A stretch of DNA of 64,000 nt from Paenibacillus sp. NAIST15-1 (GCF_001894745.1 NZ_BBYF01000002.1:558001-622000), one strand, 5' to 3'; counted from the first letter of the stretch, positions 40,081 to 49,134 are shown. The notes: generated from the letters alone by a model not told the origin. Made by a program: numbers and translations.

Positions 40081-41376
40081 ATGAAACAAGAATTAGTTAA
40101 AGGAATTGAAGAAGTCATTAAATCGTACAATAAAAAGCAGAATACAAATCAATATCAGTTTGAAAAGAAAAAACTCTATGCTCACTTAGGTTTATCCTTA
40201 GTTCAATTATTGACGAAGTACGAGTGCTACATTGCTGGTGGAACTATTACAAGTCTTATGTGTAATCGAGAGATTAATGACATCGATATTTATTTTAGAG
40301 ATGAAAAATCATTAATCGGCTTTGTTGAAGAAGTATGGGGTGACGGTTGGGTTATTTCACAAACCGATAAGGCTCTATTAATCAAGTATCAAAAAACAAT
40401 TGATACCCAATTAATTTACTTCAAGTATTTTAGTAACCCAGAAGAGATTTTTGAAACATTTGATTTTACAGTTTGTATGGGATGCTTTGACTTTAAGACA
40501 GAAGAATTTATCCTACATGAAGACTTCTTTAAACATAATTCACAGCGGCTGCTAAAGTTCAACCCTAAAACTGCATACCCAATCATTTCTCTCATGCGAA
40601 CATGGAAATATAAAGAGAAACAATATAAGATATCAAAGGCAGAGATGATTCGAATTATTCTGACATGTATGCAACTTAACATCACCTCGCTAACTGAGTT
40701 AAAAGAGCAGCTTGGTGGTATGTACGGCAATAATTTTGATAAGTTACTTAAAGATGAAGAAGGCAACGAAAAAGAGTTAGACATGAATGAAGTGATTGAA
40801 TACATATCTGAATTATCTATGGAAGATAAATACTTTGAAACTCCATCTAATTTAAAACGTGAGTTTGGAAATATGCAGGATTTTCTAGACGATTTAATTA
40901 AGTCAGAAGTTGAATACATTGTCATAAACAAAAATAGTGAAGATGAAGAAATATATCGAATTTATAATGGTAAGCTACACCATTCAGAGAGTAAGCCAAA
41001 GATCGGAAAAGAATTAGATCCAGTTGAATACTTCAAAAACAAAAAATATTATAAATTCGTCAAAAAGAATAAAGAGGGTAAATACTTTAGTTTTTATGAT
41101 TCAAATTTCGAGTACATTATTGGAGTTATAGCCATTGCTAAGGAAAATGGATACTATCATACTCCTGCACTGTATTTTAATGAGTTACGAGATATTAATA
41201 AGTCGACTTATTCTAGCGAACAAGAAAAAGCTCTGCTTGAAGTTACTGTTGACAGTGAAGAGCTTGTTGATGTTGATGGTGATACGATTAAATTTAAAAA
41301 GTGTCATGTAGTTCGTGAAGTTCCCAAAGAGGAGTATGCTTCCTTATTGGGTAAAGAAGACGATGATTGGATTTAA
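40081..41376 (+). CDS. Nucleotidyltransferase-fold phage protein
   Basis: 431 residues, ATG behind AAAGGAGATATTAA. The N-terminal part has the polymerase-beta nucleotidyltransferase signature: YIAGGTITSLM (Gly53-Gly54) then INDIDIYF with the two metal aspartates Asp67 and Asp69. A third acidic position may lie in FDFTVCMGCFDF. Residues about 150-270 are helical; the C-terminal 120 residues are an extra beta-rich part with no known domain. It could add nucleotides to RNA or modify a protein or toxin target. AT-rich promoter gap upstream. Confidence 0.65.
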   Translation: MKQELVKGIEEVIKSYNKKQNTNQYQFEKKKLYAHLGLSLVQLLTKYECYIAGGTITSLMCNREINDIDIYFRDEKSLIGFVEEVWGDGWVISQTDKALLIKYQKTIDTQLIYFKYFSNPEEIFETFDFTVCMGCFDFKTEEFILHEDFFKHNSQRLLKFNPKTAYPIISLMRTWKYKEKQYKISKAEMIRIILTCMQLNITSLTELKEQLGGMYGNNFDKLLKDEEGNEKELDMNEVIEYISELSMEDKYFETPSNLKREFGNMQDFLDDLIKSEVEYIVINKNSEDEEIYRIYNGKLHHSESKPKIGKELDPVEYFKNKKYYKFVKKNKEGKYFSFYDSNFEYIIGVIAIAKENGYYHTPALYFNELRDINKSTYSSEQEKALLEVTVDSEELVDVDGDTIKFKKCHVVREVPKEEYASLLGKEDDDWI

Positions 41377-41440
41377 GGGGGAATAAAAGGACAATTTCAT
41401 AGGTATTAATTATTGAAATATACATAAAAGGAATGAGTAT

Positions 41441-41677
41441 ATGACTGAATATAAATTGTATCGTTACTCATCTGGTGATGATGAAAAACTCATTATGCAA
41501 AGTAGTGACATTGACTTTAGTATTATGGTAGCCAAAGAAATGTCTTACGATTTTTACACTTGTCGATTAGAGACTTGGGTTGATGATAAACAGGAATATG
41601 GTTTTAGGTACTTTAGTAAAGGAGAGGAGATTACAGAACAAATTATTGCAGCTATCTTGGCTGAGTATGTGGAATAA
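41441..41677 (+). CDS. Unknown protein, 78 aa
   Basis: ATG behind AAAGGAATGAGTAT. Beta-rich, acidic, several Tyr. It precedes the polymerase gene by 12 bases. Not recognised. Confidence 0.5.
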   Translation: MTEYKLYRYSSGDDEKLIMQSSDIDFSIMVAKEMSYDFYTCRLETWVDDKQEYGFRYFSKGEEITEQIIAAILAEYVE

Positions 41678-41689
41678 CATATGAAGTAG

Positions 41690-44600
41690 GTGAAACCAAT
41701 TAATCAAGAATACATAGGTTGCCATTGTCACACCAGTAGAGGAAGTAACATCAGATTAGTAGATAGTATCAATAAAACTAAAGATCTAATCAAAACAGCA
41801 GTTGATCTTGGTTATAAAGGAATGGCGATTACTGACCATGAATGTTTATCAGCTCACGTAGAAGCAATTCAAATAATTAAAGAATTAAAATCAAATGGTA
41901 AAATGAATGAAGATTTCAAGCTGATTCTAGGGAATGAGATTTATCTTGTTGATTCCATAGAAGAAGTACGTGATAACTACAAAAGTGGAATAACTAAGTT
42001 TCCTCACTTTATTTTACTAGCTTGTGATACTATCGGTCATGAACAATTAAGAGAGTTATCGTCGATTGCTTGGAGTCAAAGTTTTGTAACTGGTCTAATG
42101 GAAAGATGTCCTACTGAGAAACATGTACTTGCTGAGATTATTAATAAGAACAAGGGACACTTGATAGCAACTAGTGCTTGTCTTGGCTCTGAACTCGCAA
42201 TTAACACTCTAAATCTTATTGAAGCTGAGAAAGTGGGCAACAAAGAACAGATTATATCCTACAAAACCAAAATAGATGAGTTTATTAAATGGTGTATTGA
42301 CGTTTTTGGAAGAGACAGGTTTTTTATCGAGTTACAACCTGCACTTTCTCAAGAACAGATTCAATTCAATAAACGTGCTGTAACAATTGCAAAGTTCTAT
42401 GACCTGAAAACAATTGTGGCTACAGATGCTCACTTCCTAAGACCTGAAGATTTAAAAATACATAAGGCGTTCCTAAACTCCAAGGATGGAGACAGAGAAA
42501 CAGAAAGTTTTTATGCTTCATGTTTCGTTCAATCAAAGGATGAGATTATCGAACGACTTGGTGTTGAAGACAATTTAACTCTTGAACAAATTAATGAGGC
42601 TATGTCTAACACACTTTTAATTGGCTCTATGGTTGAGGAGTATGATTTGTTTCATACACCGACGATTCCTAAGATTGAACTACCTGAGTTTAGTGTTCGT
42701 CATTTATTTAAACCAGCATATGACAAGTATGAATACATAGAAAAAATGGCTCATTCTGAAGAAGACCAAGATAGGTATCTAATTAAATTAATTGAAGATG
42801 GATTCAATGAGAAGTTCCCAAGAAATGTTCTAACAAAAGAGTATCTTCATCAGATCCTAGCTCGTATCAATATTGAACTAGGAGAGTTATGGAACATTAC
42901 AGAATCGATGCAACAGGCAATGAGTAGTTACTATGTAACCGTCCGTGAGTTGATTAATATCATTTGGGACGACTGCGGGGGAAATAGCTTAGTTGGTGTT
43001 GCACGGGGTTCTGCTGCTGGATTTATTATTAATTATCTATTAGGTATTACACAGTTCAATCCAATGGACTATAATTTACCTCACTGGAGACACATCCATG
43101 CTAGTAGACCGGATTTACCAGATATCGACATAGATACGGAAGGTTCAAAACGTAAAACAATTCTACGAGCATTTAAAGAGCGATTTGGTGAGAGAAGAGT
43201 ATTAAATATTGCAACGTTTGGTACTGAGGGATCTAAGAGTGCTATTCTAACAGCTTGTCGAGGCTTAGGAATTGATAATGATATTGGACAACATATTGCA
43301 TCATTAATTCCCTTTGAACGAGGAAGTAACTGGACATTATGCGATTGCTTGTTCGGTAATGAAGAAAAACAACGAAAACCTGTGACCGAGTTTATTAATG
43401 AAATTGAAAAGTATGAAGATCTTAAGGAAGTCGCGCTTAAAATCGAGGGGATTGAAAATAAGAGAAGTATTCATGCTGGTGGGATATACATATTCAATGA
43501 TGATTTTGTGAAGTCAAATGCTATGATGAAAGCCCCAAATGGTCAATGGATTACGCAATTCTCAATGGGCGATAGTGAATACATGGGCAATGTGAAATAT
43601 GACCTGCTCACAATTGAAGCACTCGATAAGATACGTGAAACTATGAATCTATTAATTGAATACGGAGAAATCGAGTGGCAGGGAAGCTTACGAGGCACTT
43701 ATAACAAGTACTTTCATCCAGATAAACTTGAATTCAACAACCCAGAAATGTGGAAGAAACTTGGTCAAGGTGAAGTAATCGATCTATTCCAATTCAATAC
43801 GCAAATAGGCATTGAGACAGCTAAAAAAGTAAAGCCAGAGAATCTACTTGAAACTGCTGTTGCAAACTCTCTTATGCGTCTGATGAGCGATGGTGGAAGT
43901 GAGCAGCCAGTAGATCAATATGTAAAGTTTAAGAATGATATATCCCTTTGGTATGACGAAATGGATGAGTATGATTTATCACCTGAAGAAGTTCAAGTGA
44001 TGGAGAAGTACCTAAAAGACATCTATGGAGTAGCTGACACACAAGAAGTTGTAATGCAGATGGTTATGGACGAGAGAGTGGCTGCTTTTGATGTTAAACT
44101 CTCCAATAAATTAAGAAAAGCTATTGCAAAAAAATCGGAAGAAGCTATGAAAGAAGTTAAAGAAATTTTCTTTCGAATGGGTGAAGCAATAGGAACATCT
44201 CAAAAAATCCTTCATTATATATGGGATGTTCAAATAAAGAGGCAGCTTGGATATTCGTTCTCGTTGTTGCACACCTTGGCCTATAGTCTTATTGCTCTAC
44301 AAGAACTGAATATCTATTTTCGATACAACCCATTGTACTGGAACACTGCCGTGTTAACAGTAAACTCAGCAAGTTATGACGATTCAGATGATTCTGATAG
44401 TGAGGAAAAGAAAGATAATAAGTCAACGAACTATGGCAAAGTTGCATCTGCAATCGGGATGATGAAACAACATGGAGTAAAGATTGGCTTACCAGATATA
44501 AATAAAGCAAACTTTGGTTTTAAGCCAGATTTAGAGAATAATCAAATCATCTATGGAATAAAGGGTTTGGTTGGTATCGGAGATGATGCTGTACAAGAGA

Positions 44601-45646
44601 TCATTTCAAATAGACCATATAATTCATTTGAAGATTTTGTTGAACGAATGTTTGACACTTCAAAAATAACTAAATCGCAGCTAACACAACTTATAAAAGC
44701 AGGATGCTTTGATTCATTCGAAGACAGAGAAAGTATCATGAAGAAACACATAGATAGATTATTTACACCAAAAGAAAAATTAAATATGCAAAATTTCAAT
44801 ATGCTAGTAGAAATGAACTTGATTCCTGAAGAATACAAATATTACGCAACAACTTTTAAGTTCAGAAAATATGTCACGAAAAACGTACATAGAACTGAGG
44901 GGAAAGATAAGTTTTATTTGCTTGATGACATATCAACCAAGTTTTTCGATGAGTATTTCAGTGATGCCTCAGTGGTAGATTACATAAAAGGTAGACCATT
45001 AATCTCTGAGAAAGAGTTTAAAAAAGAGTATGACAAGAAAATGAATGGTATCAGGGATTGGCTAAGTGACCATTCCACCTTAAACATGGTTAATAAGAGT
45101 TTATATATAAATGAATGGAACGAGATTGCATACGGGAATATCAGCAAATGGGAAATGGATTCTTTATCGTTCTATTACAATTCGCACGAACTCTCTGATA
45201 TTGATAAAGAGAAGTATTCGATTAGTGAGTTTAGTAAGATGAGTGAAGAACCTGTAATAGTAGGCACTTATGTATCGAAGGGTCGAGAAAGACCAAAGTT
45301 CAAGATTGATGCTATCGTTGGAACGGTATTAGATCGAGACAAGAACAAGCATACAGTTACTTTACTTACACCAGATGGAGTAATAACAGTAAAGTATTAT
45401 GATGGTGCATTTGCTCATTACAATAAGCAGATCTCAAAGCCATTACCTAATGGGAAAAAGCAAATACTTGAGAAGAGTTGGTTCACTAGAGGAAATAAGT
45501 TATTTATCTGCGGATACAGAAGAGGATCACAGTTTAAACCATATAGATATTTTGACACGTTTCAATTCCCACATACGACAATGCTCATTACCGATGTAGG
45601 TGATGATGGAACAATTCAAGTAAAACAAGAAAGAACAAAAATATAA
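41690..45646 (+). CDS. yorL: DNA polymerase III alpha subunit, SPbeta YorL-like
   Basis: About 1318 residues. N-terminal PHP domain (GCHCHTSRGS, AITDHECLSAH, LGNEIYL). Then family-C polymerase motifs: VARGSAAGFIINYLLGIT and the catalytic PDLPDIDIDTEGSKR (palm aspartates), followed by a thumb/fingers region and a C-terminal OB-like part. This is the phage replicase, comparable to SPbeta YorL (about 1300 residues), acting with the YorI/YorJ-like proteins. GTG 41690 overlaps the ribosome site AAGTAGGTGA; ATT 41699, 8 bases after it, would give a start two residues before EYIGCHCH. Confidence 0.92.
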   Translation: MKPINQEYIGCHCHTSRGSNIRLVDSINKTKDLIKTAVDLGYKGMAITDHECLSAHVEAIQIIKELKSNGKMNEDFKLILGNEIYLVDSIEEVRDNYKSGITKFPHFILLACDTIGHEQLRELSSIAWSQSFVTGLMERCPTEKHVLAEIINKNKGHLIATSACLGSELAINTLNLIEAEKVGNKEQIISYKTKIDEFIKWCIDVFGRDRFFIELQPALSQEQIQFNKRAVTIAKFYDLKTIVATDAHFLRPEDLKIHKAFLNSKDGDRETESFYASCFVQSKDEIIERLGVEDNLTLEQINEAMSNTLLIGSMVEEYDLFHTPTIPKIELPEFSVRHLFKPAYDKYEYIEKMAHSEEDQDRYLIKLIEDGFNEKFPRNVLTKEYLHQILARINIELGELWNITESMQQAMSSYYVTVRELINIIWDDCGGNSLVGVARGSAAGFIINYLLGITQFNPMDYNLPHWRHIHASRPDLPDIDIDTEGSKRKTILRAFKERFGERRVLNIATFGTEGSKSAILTACRGLGIDNDIGQHIASLIPFERGSNWTLCDCLFGNEEKQRKPVTEFINEIEKYEDLKEVALKIEGIENKRSIHAGGIYIFNDDFVKSNAMMKAPNGQWITQFSMGDSEYMGNVKYDLLTIEALDKIRETMNLLIEYGEIEWQGSLRGTYNKYFHPDKLEFNNPEMWKKLGQGEVIDLFQFNTQIGIETAKKVKPENLLETAVANSLMRLMSDGGSEQPVDQYVKFKNDISLWYDEMDEYDLSPEEVQVMEKYLKDIYGVADTQEVVMQMVMDERVAAFDVKLSNKLRKAIAKKSEEAMKEVKEIFFRMGEAIGTSQKILHYIWDVQIKRQLGYSFSLLHTLAYSLIALQELNIYFRYNPLYWNTAVLTVNSASYDDSDDSDSEEKKDNKSTNYGKVASAIGMMKQHGVKIGLPDINKANFGFKPDLENNQIIYGIKGLVGIGDDAVQEIISNRPYNSFEDFVERMFDTSKITKSQLTQLIKAGCFDSFEDRESIMKKHIDRLFTPKEKLNMQNFNMLVEMNLIPEEYKYYATTFKFRKYVTKNVHRTEGKDKFYLLDDISTKFFDEYFSDASVVDYIKGRPLISEKEFKKEYDKKMNGIRDWLSDHSTLNMVNKSLYINEWNEIAYGNISKWEMDSLSFYYNSHELSDIDKEKYSISEFSKMSEEPVIVGTYVSKGRERPKFKIDAIVGTVLDRDKNKHTVTLLTPDGVITVKYYDGAFAHYNKQISKPLPNGKKQILEKSWFTRGNKLFICGYRRGSQFKPYRYFDTFQFPHTTMLITDVGDDGTIQVKQERTKI

Positions 45647-45651
45647 GAGGT

Positions 45652-45909
45652 GTGATTATCATATGTATAAAACAAAAAAAAAATAAGAAGCCCAACAAAG
45701 ACACCAAAATGTTTGTAACTTATCTCGAACCAAACGACAATGAAATTACCCTTTCATTCCGTAACAGTAAAGCGAAAGAAGAATTTGAGCAATTAAATAA
45801 ATTATTGAAACTAGAAAGGATTCAATTTAAAAGTCCAATGTCTCAAAAATCAGCAATTGATTGCAGCGTTAGTGCGATCAAAAGCGCCCTTACATATACA
45901 CTTAATTAG
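45652..45909 (+). CDS. Unknown protein, about 85 aa, odd start
   Basis: Downstream of the polymerase. The frame opens with GTG 45652, right on AAGAGG. A well-placed ATG at 45663 is in a different frame and stops after seven codons at a run of ten A (45674-45683). Slippage on that run would join the ATG to this frame. ATA 45661 is an alternative. The product (FVTYLEPNDNEITLSFRN) is alpha/beta and unknown. Confidence 0.5.
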   Translation: MIIICIKQKKNKKPNKDTKMFVTYLEPNDNEITLSFRNSKAKEEFEQLNKLLKLERIQFKSPMSQKSAIDCSVSAIKSALTYTLN

Positions 45910-45920
45910 AGGTGAACTAA

Positions 45921-46118
45921 TTGGATAGATTTGAGTTCGGTGTTCCTGATATCAATGAAGCAAAGGTGTTGCTTAAGTGTTCAGAATCTGGCTATGAAAT
46001 TTATGAAGGTAATACATACATAGAAACACCTGAAGGCGAAGCAATCATAGATGATTTAGAAATTGTGATGAGAAAGTACGGTCTTATCCGAAAAACAGCA
46101 GGAGAGATAAATAATTGA
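45921..46118 (+). CDS. Unknown protein, 65 aa
   Basis: TTG behind AGAGGTGAACTAA. Acidic; overlaps the resolvase start by 4 bases (translational coupling). Not recognised. Confidence 0.5.
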   Translation: MDRFEFGVPDINEAKVLLKCSESGYEIYEGNTYIETPEGEAIIDDLEIVMRKYGLIRKTAGEINN

Positions 46119-46756
46119 GCAAAAGTAAAACGAACGAAGGGAAGGTCTTTGAAAAGAATTGGGCAGAAAGTTATGCTAAATTACCAATCTACTATCTAAG
46201 ACTTGTAGATGCTGTTAAATGGACTAGGGGTGGAGATTCTTCCTTCACTCCATCCAATCCATTTGATGCACTACAATTTAAATCTCCATTCTTGTTTCTT
46301 CTTGAACTTAAAAGTACATCTGGTACTAGTATGAGTTTTAATCCCAATAAGCCAGATGAGAAACCAGAGAATAATAAATCACAATTGATGTTGAAGCCAC
46401 ATCAAGTTAAGGCGCTTATGAAAGCAATCGAAACTGAAGGGATAATATCTGGCTTCATTATTAACTTTCGTGAGAAGAAAATGAAGACAATTCATCATCC
46501 ACATGAAACGTACTTTATACATATCAATGACTTTATGAAGTTTGCTATTGAATCAGGGAGATCAAGTATAAGTCGAGAAGGTTGCAGAGAGATTGGATTG
46601 TATATCGGCGCAACACTTAAAAAGGTAAACTATAAATATCATGTTGATGAGTTTATAAATGAAGCCCTAATAAAGTATGTTAAAGCAGGTTATATAAGCG
46701 AAGAGTTTCTTACTAGAACACATCAGCAAATTGAGGAGTTATTAATTCATGTTTAA
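46115..46756 (+). CDS. RecU-like Holliday-junction resolvase
   Basis: 213 residues, TTG behind GGAGAGATAAATAA. Nuclease-fold features: EGKVFEKNWAES (Glu), PSNPFDALQF (Asp), FLLELKSTSGTSMSF (ExK) and MLKPHQVKALM. This is the order of catalytic residues in RecU. It should cut four-way junctions arising during phage replication and recombination. The C-terminal extension (HVDEFINEALIKYVKAGY) is longer than in host RecU. Confidence 0.82.
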   Translation: MSKSKTNEGKVFEKNWAESYAKLPIYYLRLVDAVKWTRGGDSSFTPSNPFDALQFKSPFLFLLELKSTSGTSMSFNPNKPDEKPENNKSQLMLKPHQVKALMKAIETEGIISGFIINFREKKMKTIHHPHETYFIHINDFMKFAIESGRSSISREGCREIGLYIGATLKKVNYKYHVDEFINEALIKYVKAGYISEEFLTRTHQQIEELLIHV

Positions 46757-46771
46757 TATGAAGGAGATCCT

Positions 46772-46939
46772 ATGGCAGTATCAATAAATGATTATACTCT
46801 CGGTAAAGTGTCGTTTTTAACGCAAGAAGATGATGACTTTGTACCAGACACTGTTTGTAATGATAAAATAACCGGTTGGATAGATGAAATGATAAATATA
46901 GTAATGTTAAAGGAAAATGATGCTATAAATACAAAGTAA
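46772..46939 (+). CDS. Small acidic protein next to the integrase, 55 aa
   Basis: ATG behind AAGGAGATCCT, ending 51 bases before the integrase start. Contains FLTQEDDDFVPDTV and a helical end. Unknown. By size and position it is one candidate for the recombination directionality factor (SprB-like), but no sequence signature shows this. Confidence 0.5.
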   Translation: MAVSINDYTLGKVSFLTQEDDDFVPDTVCNDKITGWIDEMINIVMLKENDAINTK

Positions 46940-46943
46940 GAAA

Positions 46944-46952
46944 TGCTATAAT
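46944..46952 (+). promoter_or_regulatory. Extended -10 promoter of the integrase gene
   Basis: TGC-TATAAT with no good -35; about 39 bases before the GTG start. The ribosome site CAGGTGATTTAAT follows. Confidence 0.5.
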
Positions 46953-46990
46953 ACAAAATATATAAAATATATAAAAACAGGTGATTTAAT

Positions 46991-48664
46991 GTGGTTACTC
47001 TAAGAGGAAGTGAAAAATTAAATAAAGAAATGTTTTTAGCCTTGATCGATTTGGTCAAGGTTATTATTTATGTGCGCGTATCAACTGATGACCAAGCAAA
47101 ACACGGTTATTCATTGGAGTCACAAATAGAACGGTGTGCTGAGCACCAAAAACAGAAATACAATGCCGACGATGATGAAATCTTGGTTATCGTGGAAGAA
47201 GGGGAATCTGGAGATAATCCAGACAGACCTGCATTGAACTATTTATTGTATCTTGTAGAAGAAGGTATGGGGAGAGTCGTATATGTTCTTCACCCAGACA
47301 GATTAAGTAGATTTCTTCATCTGCAAACTAATGTATCGATGAGAATCTGGAACGCAGGATGCGATCTACAATTTGTTGAGTTTGATTTGGATAAAGATAA
47401 TCCTGAATCAATGCTTATGTACAATATTCAGGGCTCTATCTCTCAGTACAATAAAGCTAAAATATTGGCAAACAGTAAACGAGGTAAAAGGCAAAAAGCC
47501 AAGAAGGGAAAGTTAAATGGAGGGAAACGATTTTACGGTTATATATACGATAAAGAAACAAGTAATCTGAGCGTGAATGAATTTGAAAAAGAGATATACT
47601 TGAGAATGGTGTCAATGCTATTAGAAGAGGATTGTTCTTGCTCAGACATTGCGAGACAACTAGCAGAGGATAATGTAGCTGCACCAAGCGGAAACTACTG
47701 GTATCAATCCACAGTAACAAGAATACTTAGGAATGAGTTGTATACTGGCATATCATATTATGGAAAAACTGAAGTAATTCAAACTCAAGGTAAGAAGAAG
47801 CAGGTCAAAAGAAAGCAAGAAGATTGGATACCAGTTGCTGTTCCTGCTTACATAACGAATGAAACTTATCTCGATATTCAAAAGAAAATTGATAGCCTAA
47901 GTAAAGTAAAAAGTGGAAGGCCAACACAATCTTATTTGCTTAAGGGGCTAAGCAGATGTGGAAGATGTGGAGCTGCTGCATCAAGTGGTATAACTTCAGT
48001 TACTAAAAGAGGAATACTAAAGTATTACACATGCAATAACAAAAGTAAGAAAGAGTTTGAAGTGGGAACGGGAAGAGTAAGGAAGAAATGTAGGGGGCGT
48101 AATTGGCGAGTCGACCATATCGACAATTTTGTGTGGGAGTATATACTGAGTTTAATATATGACCCAGTTCCTTATATAGAGACAATTATTAAGAAAAAAA
48201 CGAACATCAGCAATAATGAGGTAATAAACAAAAGATTGAAAAAGTTAGAAAAAGCAATGAAGGAACAGGAGTTTGCAAAGGAACGCTACATCGACTTATA
48301 TGCATGTGGCATGATCAAGAGCAAAGAAGACCTAGAAAAGAAGACAAAACCTATTGAAGAAAAGATCAAAGATATGAGCTCTCAAATTTCGATATTAAAT
48401 GAAGAAAAAAAATTATATGAAAACAAAAATAATGAAATTGATCAAATGAAAACGATGCTAGAACATTATTCAAAGATAATTGATCCAGAAAACGTACCTT
48501 TTGAAATGAAGCGAAAGTTGGTCAAAGCACTTATTCATAGCGTAACCCTAAACGACAACATGACTATAGACGTAGTGCTTAAGGTTTCAGACTCAATTGG
48601 TGCAATTTCTTCTGTAAATAAACATAGAAACCAAAGCACTAGCCAAAGCCATGGAGGATCATAA
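46991..48664 (+). CDS. Large serine recombinase, SprA-like integrase
   Basis: 557 residues, GTG start behind CAGGTGATTTAAT. The catalytic domain begins IIYVRVSTDDQAKHGYSLESQ (nucleophile Ser), with VYVLHPDRLSRF and the conserved Arg. A recombinase domain has RFYGYIYDKET and IARQLAEDNVAAPSG. Next come a zinc ribbon (CGRCGAAAS with CNNKSKKEFE and KKCRGRNW) and a C-terminal coiled coil. It inserts and excises the prophage by serine chemistry; the layout resembles SPbeta SprA. The last codons and the TAA (48662-48664) fall in spoVK sequence, so the final residues change when the phage excises. Confidence 0.93.
   Translation: MVTLRGSEKLNKEMFLALIDLVKVIIYVRVSTDDQAKHGYSLESQIERCAEHQKQKYNADDDEILVIVEEGESGDNPDRPALNYLLYLVEEGMGRVVYVLHPDRLSRFLHLQTNVSMRIWNAGCDLQFVEFDLDKDNPESMLMYNIQGSISQYNKAKILANSKRGKRQKAKKGKLNGGKRFYGYIYDKETSNLSVNEFEKEIYLRMVSMLLEEDCSCSDIARQLAEDNVAAPSGNYWYQSTVTRILRNELYTGISYYGKTEVIQTQGKKKQVKRKQEDWIPVAVPAYITNETYLDIQKKIDSLSKVKSGRPTQSYLLKGLSRCGRCGAAASSGITSVTKRGILKYYTCNNKSKKEFEVGTGRVRKKCRGRNWRVDHIDNFVWEYILSLIYDPVPYIETIIKKKTNISNNEVINKRLKKLEKAMKEQEFAKERYIDLYACGMIKSKEDLEKKTKPIEEKIKDMSSQISILNEEKKLYENKNNEIDQMKTMLEHYSKIIDPENVPFEMKRKLVKALIHSVTLNDNMTIDVVLKVSDSIGAISSVNKHRNQSTSQSHGGS
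48630..48660 (+). other. Prophage/host junction in spoVK (attR region)
   Basis: Phage integrase coding and spoVK coding overlap here in different frames. In the spoVK frame the match becomes clear from about 48639 (LAKAMEDHKNQF). The exact crossover cannot be fixed without the left end, which is outside the window. Confidence 0.7.
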
Positions 48665-49052
48665 AAATCAATTTATCCTCATATTGGCAGGGTATTCGGA
48701 TGAGATGGATTGGTTAATGCAGACGAACTCTGGGCTGCCTTCGCGATTCCCAATACAAGTGGAATTCCCTGATTATTCGGTAGATGAACTTCTGCATATC
48801 GCAGAATCTATGGCAAAGGATCATGATTATGTACTAATGCCAACTACACAGGCGCAGTTAAAACAGGTGATTTTGGATGAGAAAATTCTTGCCCCTAATC
48901 TGTTCAGTAATGCGCGCTTTGTTCGAAATGTAATGGAAAAGGCGATGCGTAATCAAGCGGTTCGCCTCCTTCAGCTATATCCGCAGCAATCTCCGGGCAA
49001 GCTGGAATTAATGACATTGAAGCCAGAGGATTTAAAATGGGAGCGAAAATGA
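48639..49052 (+). pseudogene. spoVK: spoVK, 3' portion, split by the prophage
   Basis: The reading frame KAMEDHKNQFILILAGYS, then GLPSRFPIQVEFPDYS and FSNARFVRNVMEKAMRNQA, is the C-terminal part of the sporulation AAA+ protein SpoVK (about 320 residues in B. subtilis). The break lies shortly after the expected Walker-B region, so the Walker motifs are on the other side of the prophage. Without excision no functional SpoVK can form. SpoVK is needed for stage V (cortex/coat maturation) in the mother cell. An ATG at 48651 is internal. hflX follows, as in Bacillus. Confidence 0.9.
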
Positions 49053-49134
49053 GGTATACTGTACAACGTATATGGTCAATGATCATAGTTCGATGGAAAT
49101 ATGGATGATGAACCGATAAGGAGAATGTACGCGA

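Noticed and set aside
47039-47075. Inverted repeat CCTTGATC/GGTCAAGG followed by T-rich bases, terminator-like
   Set aside because: It lies inside the integrase N-terminal coding region, with the catalytic motif directly after; more likely chance pairing.
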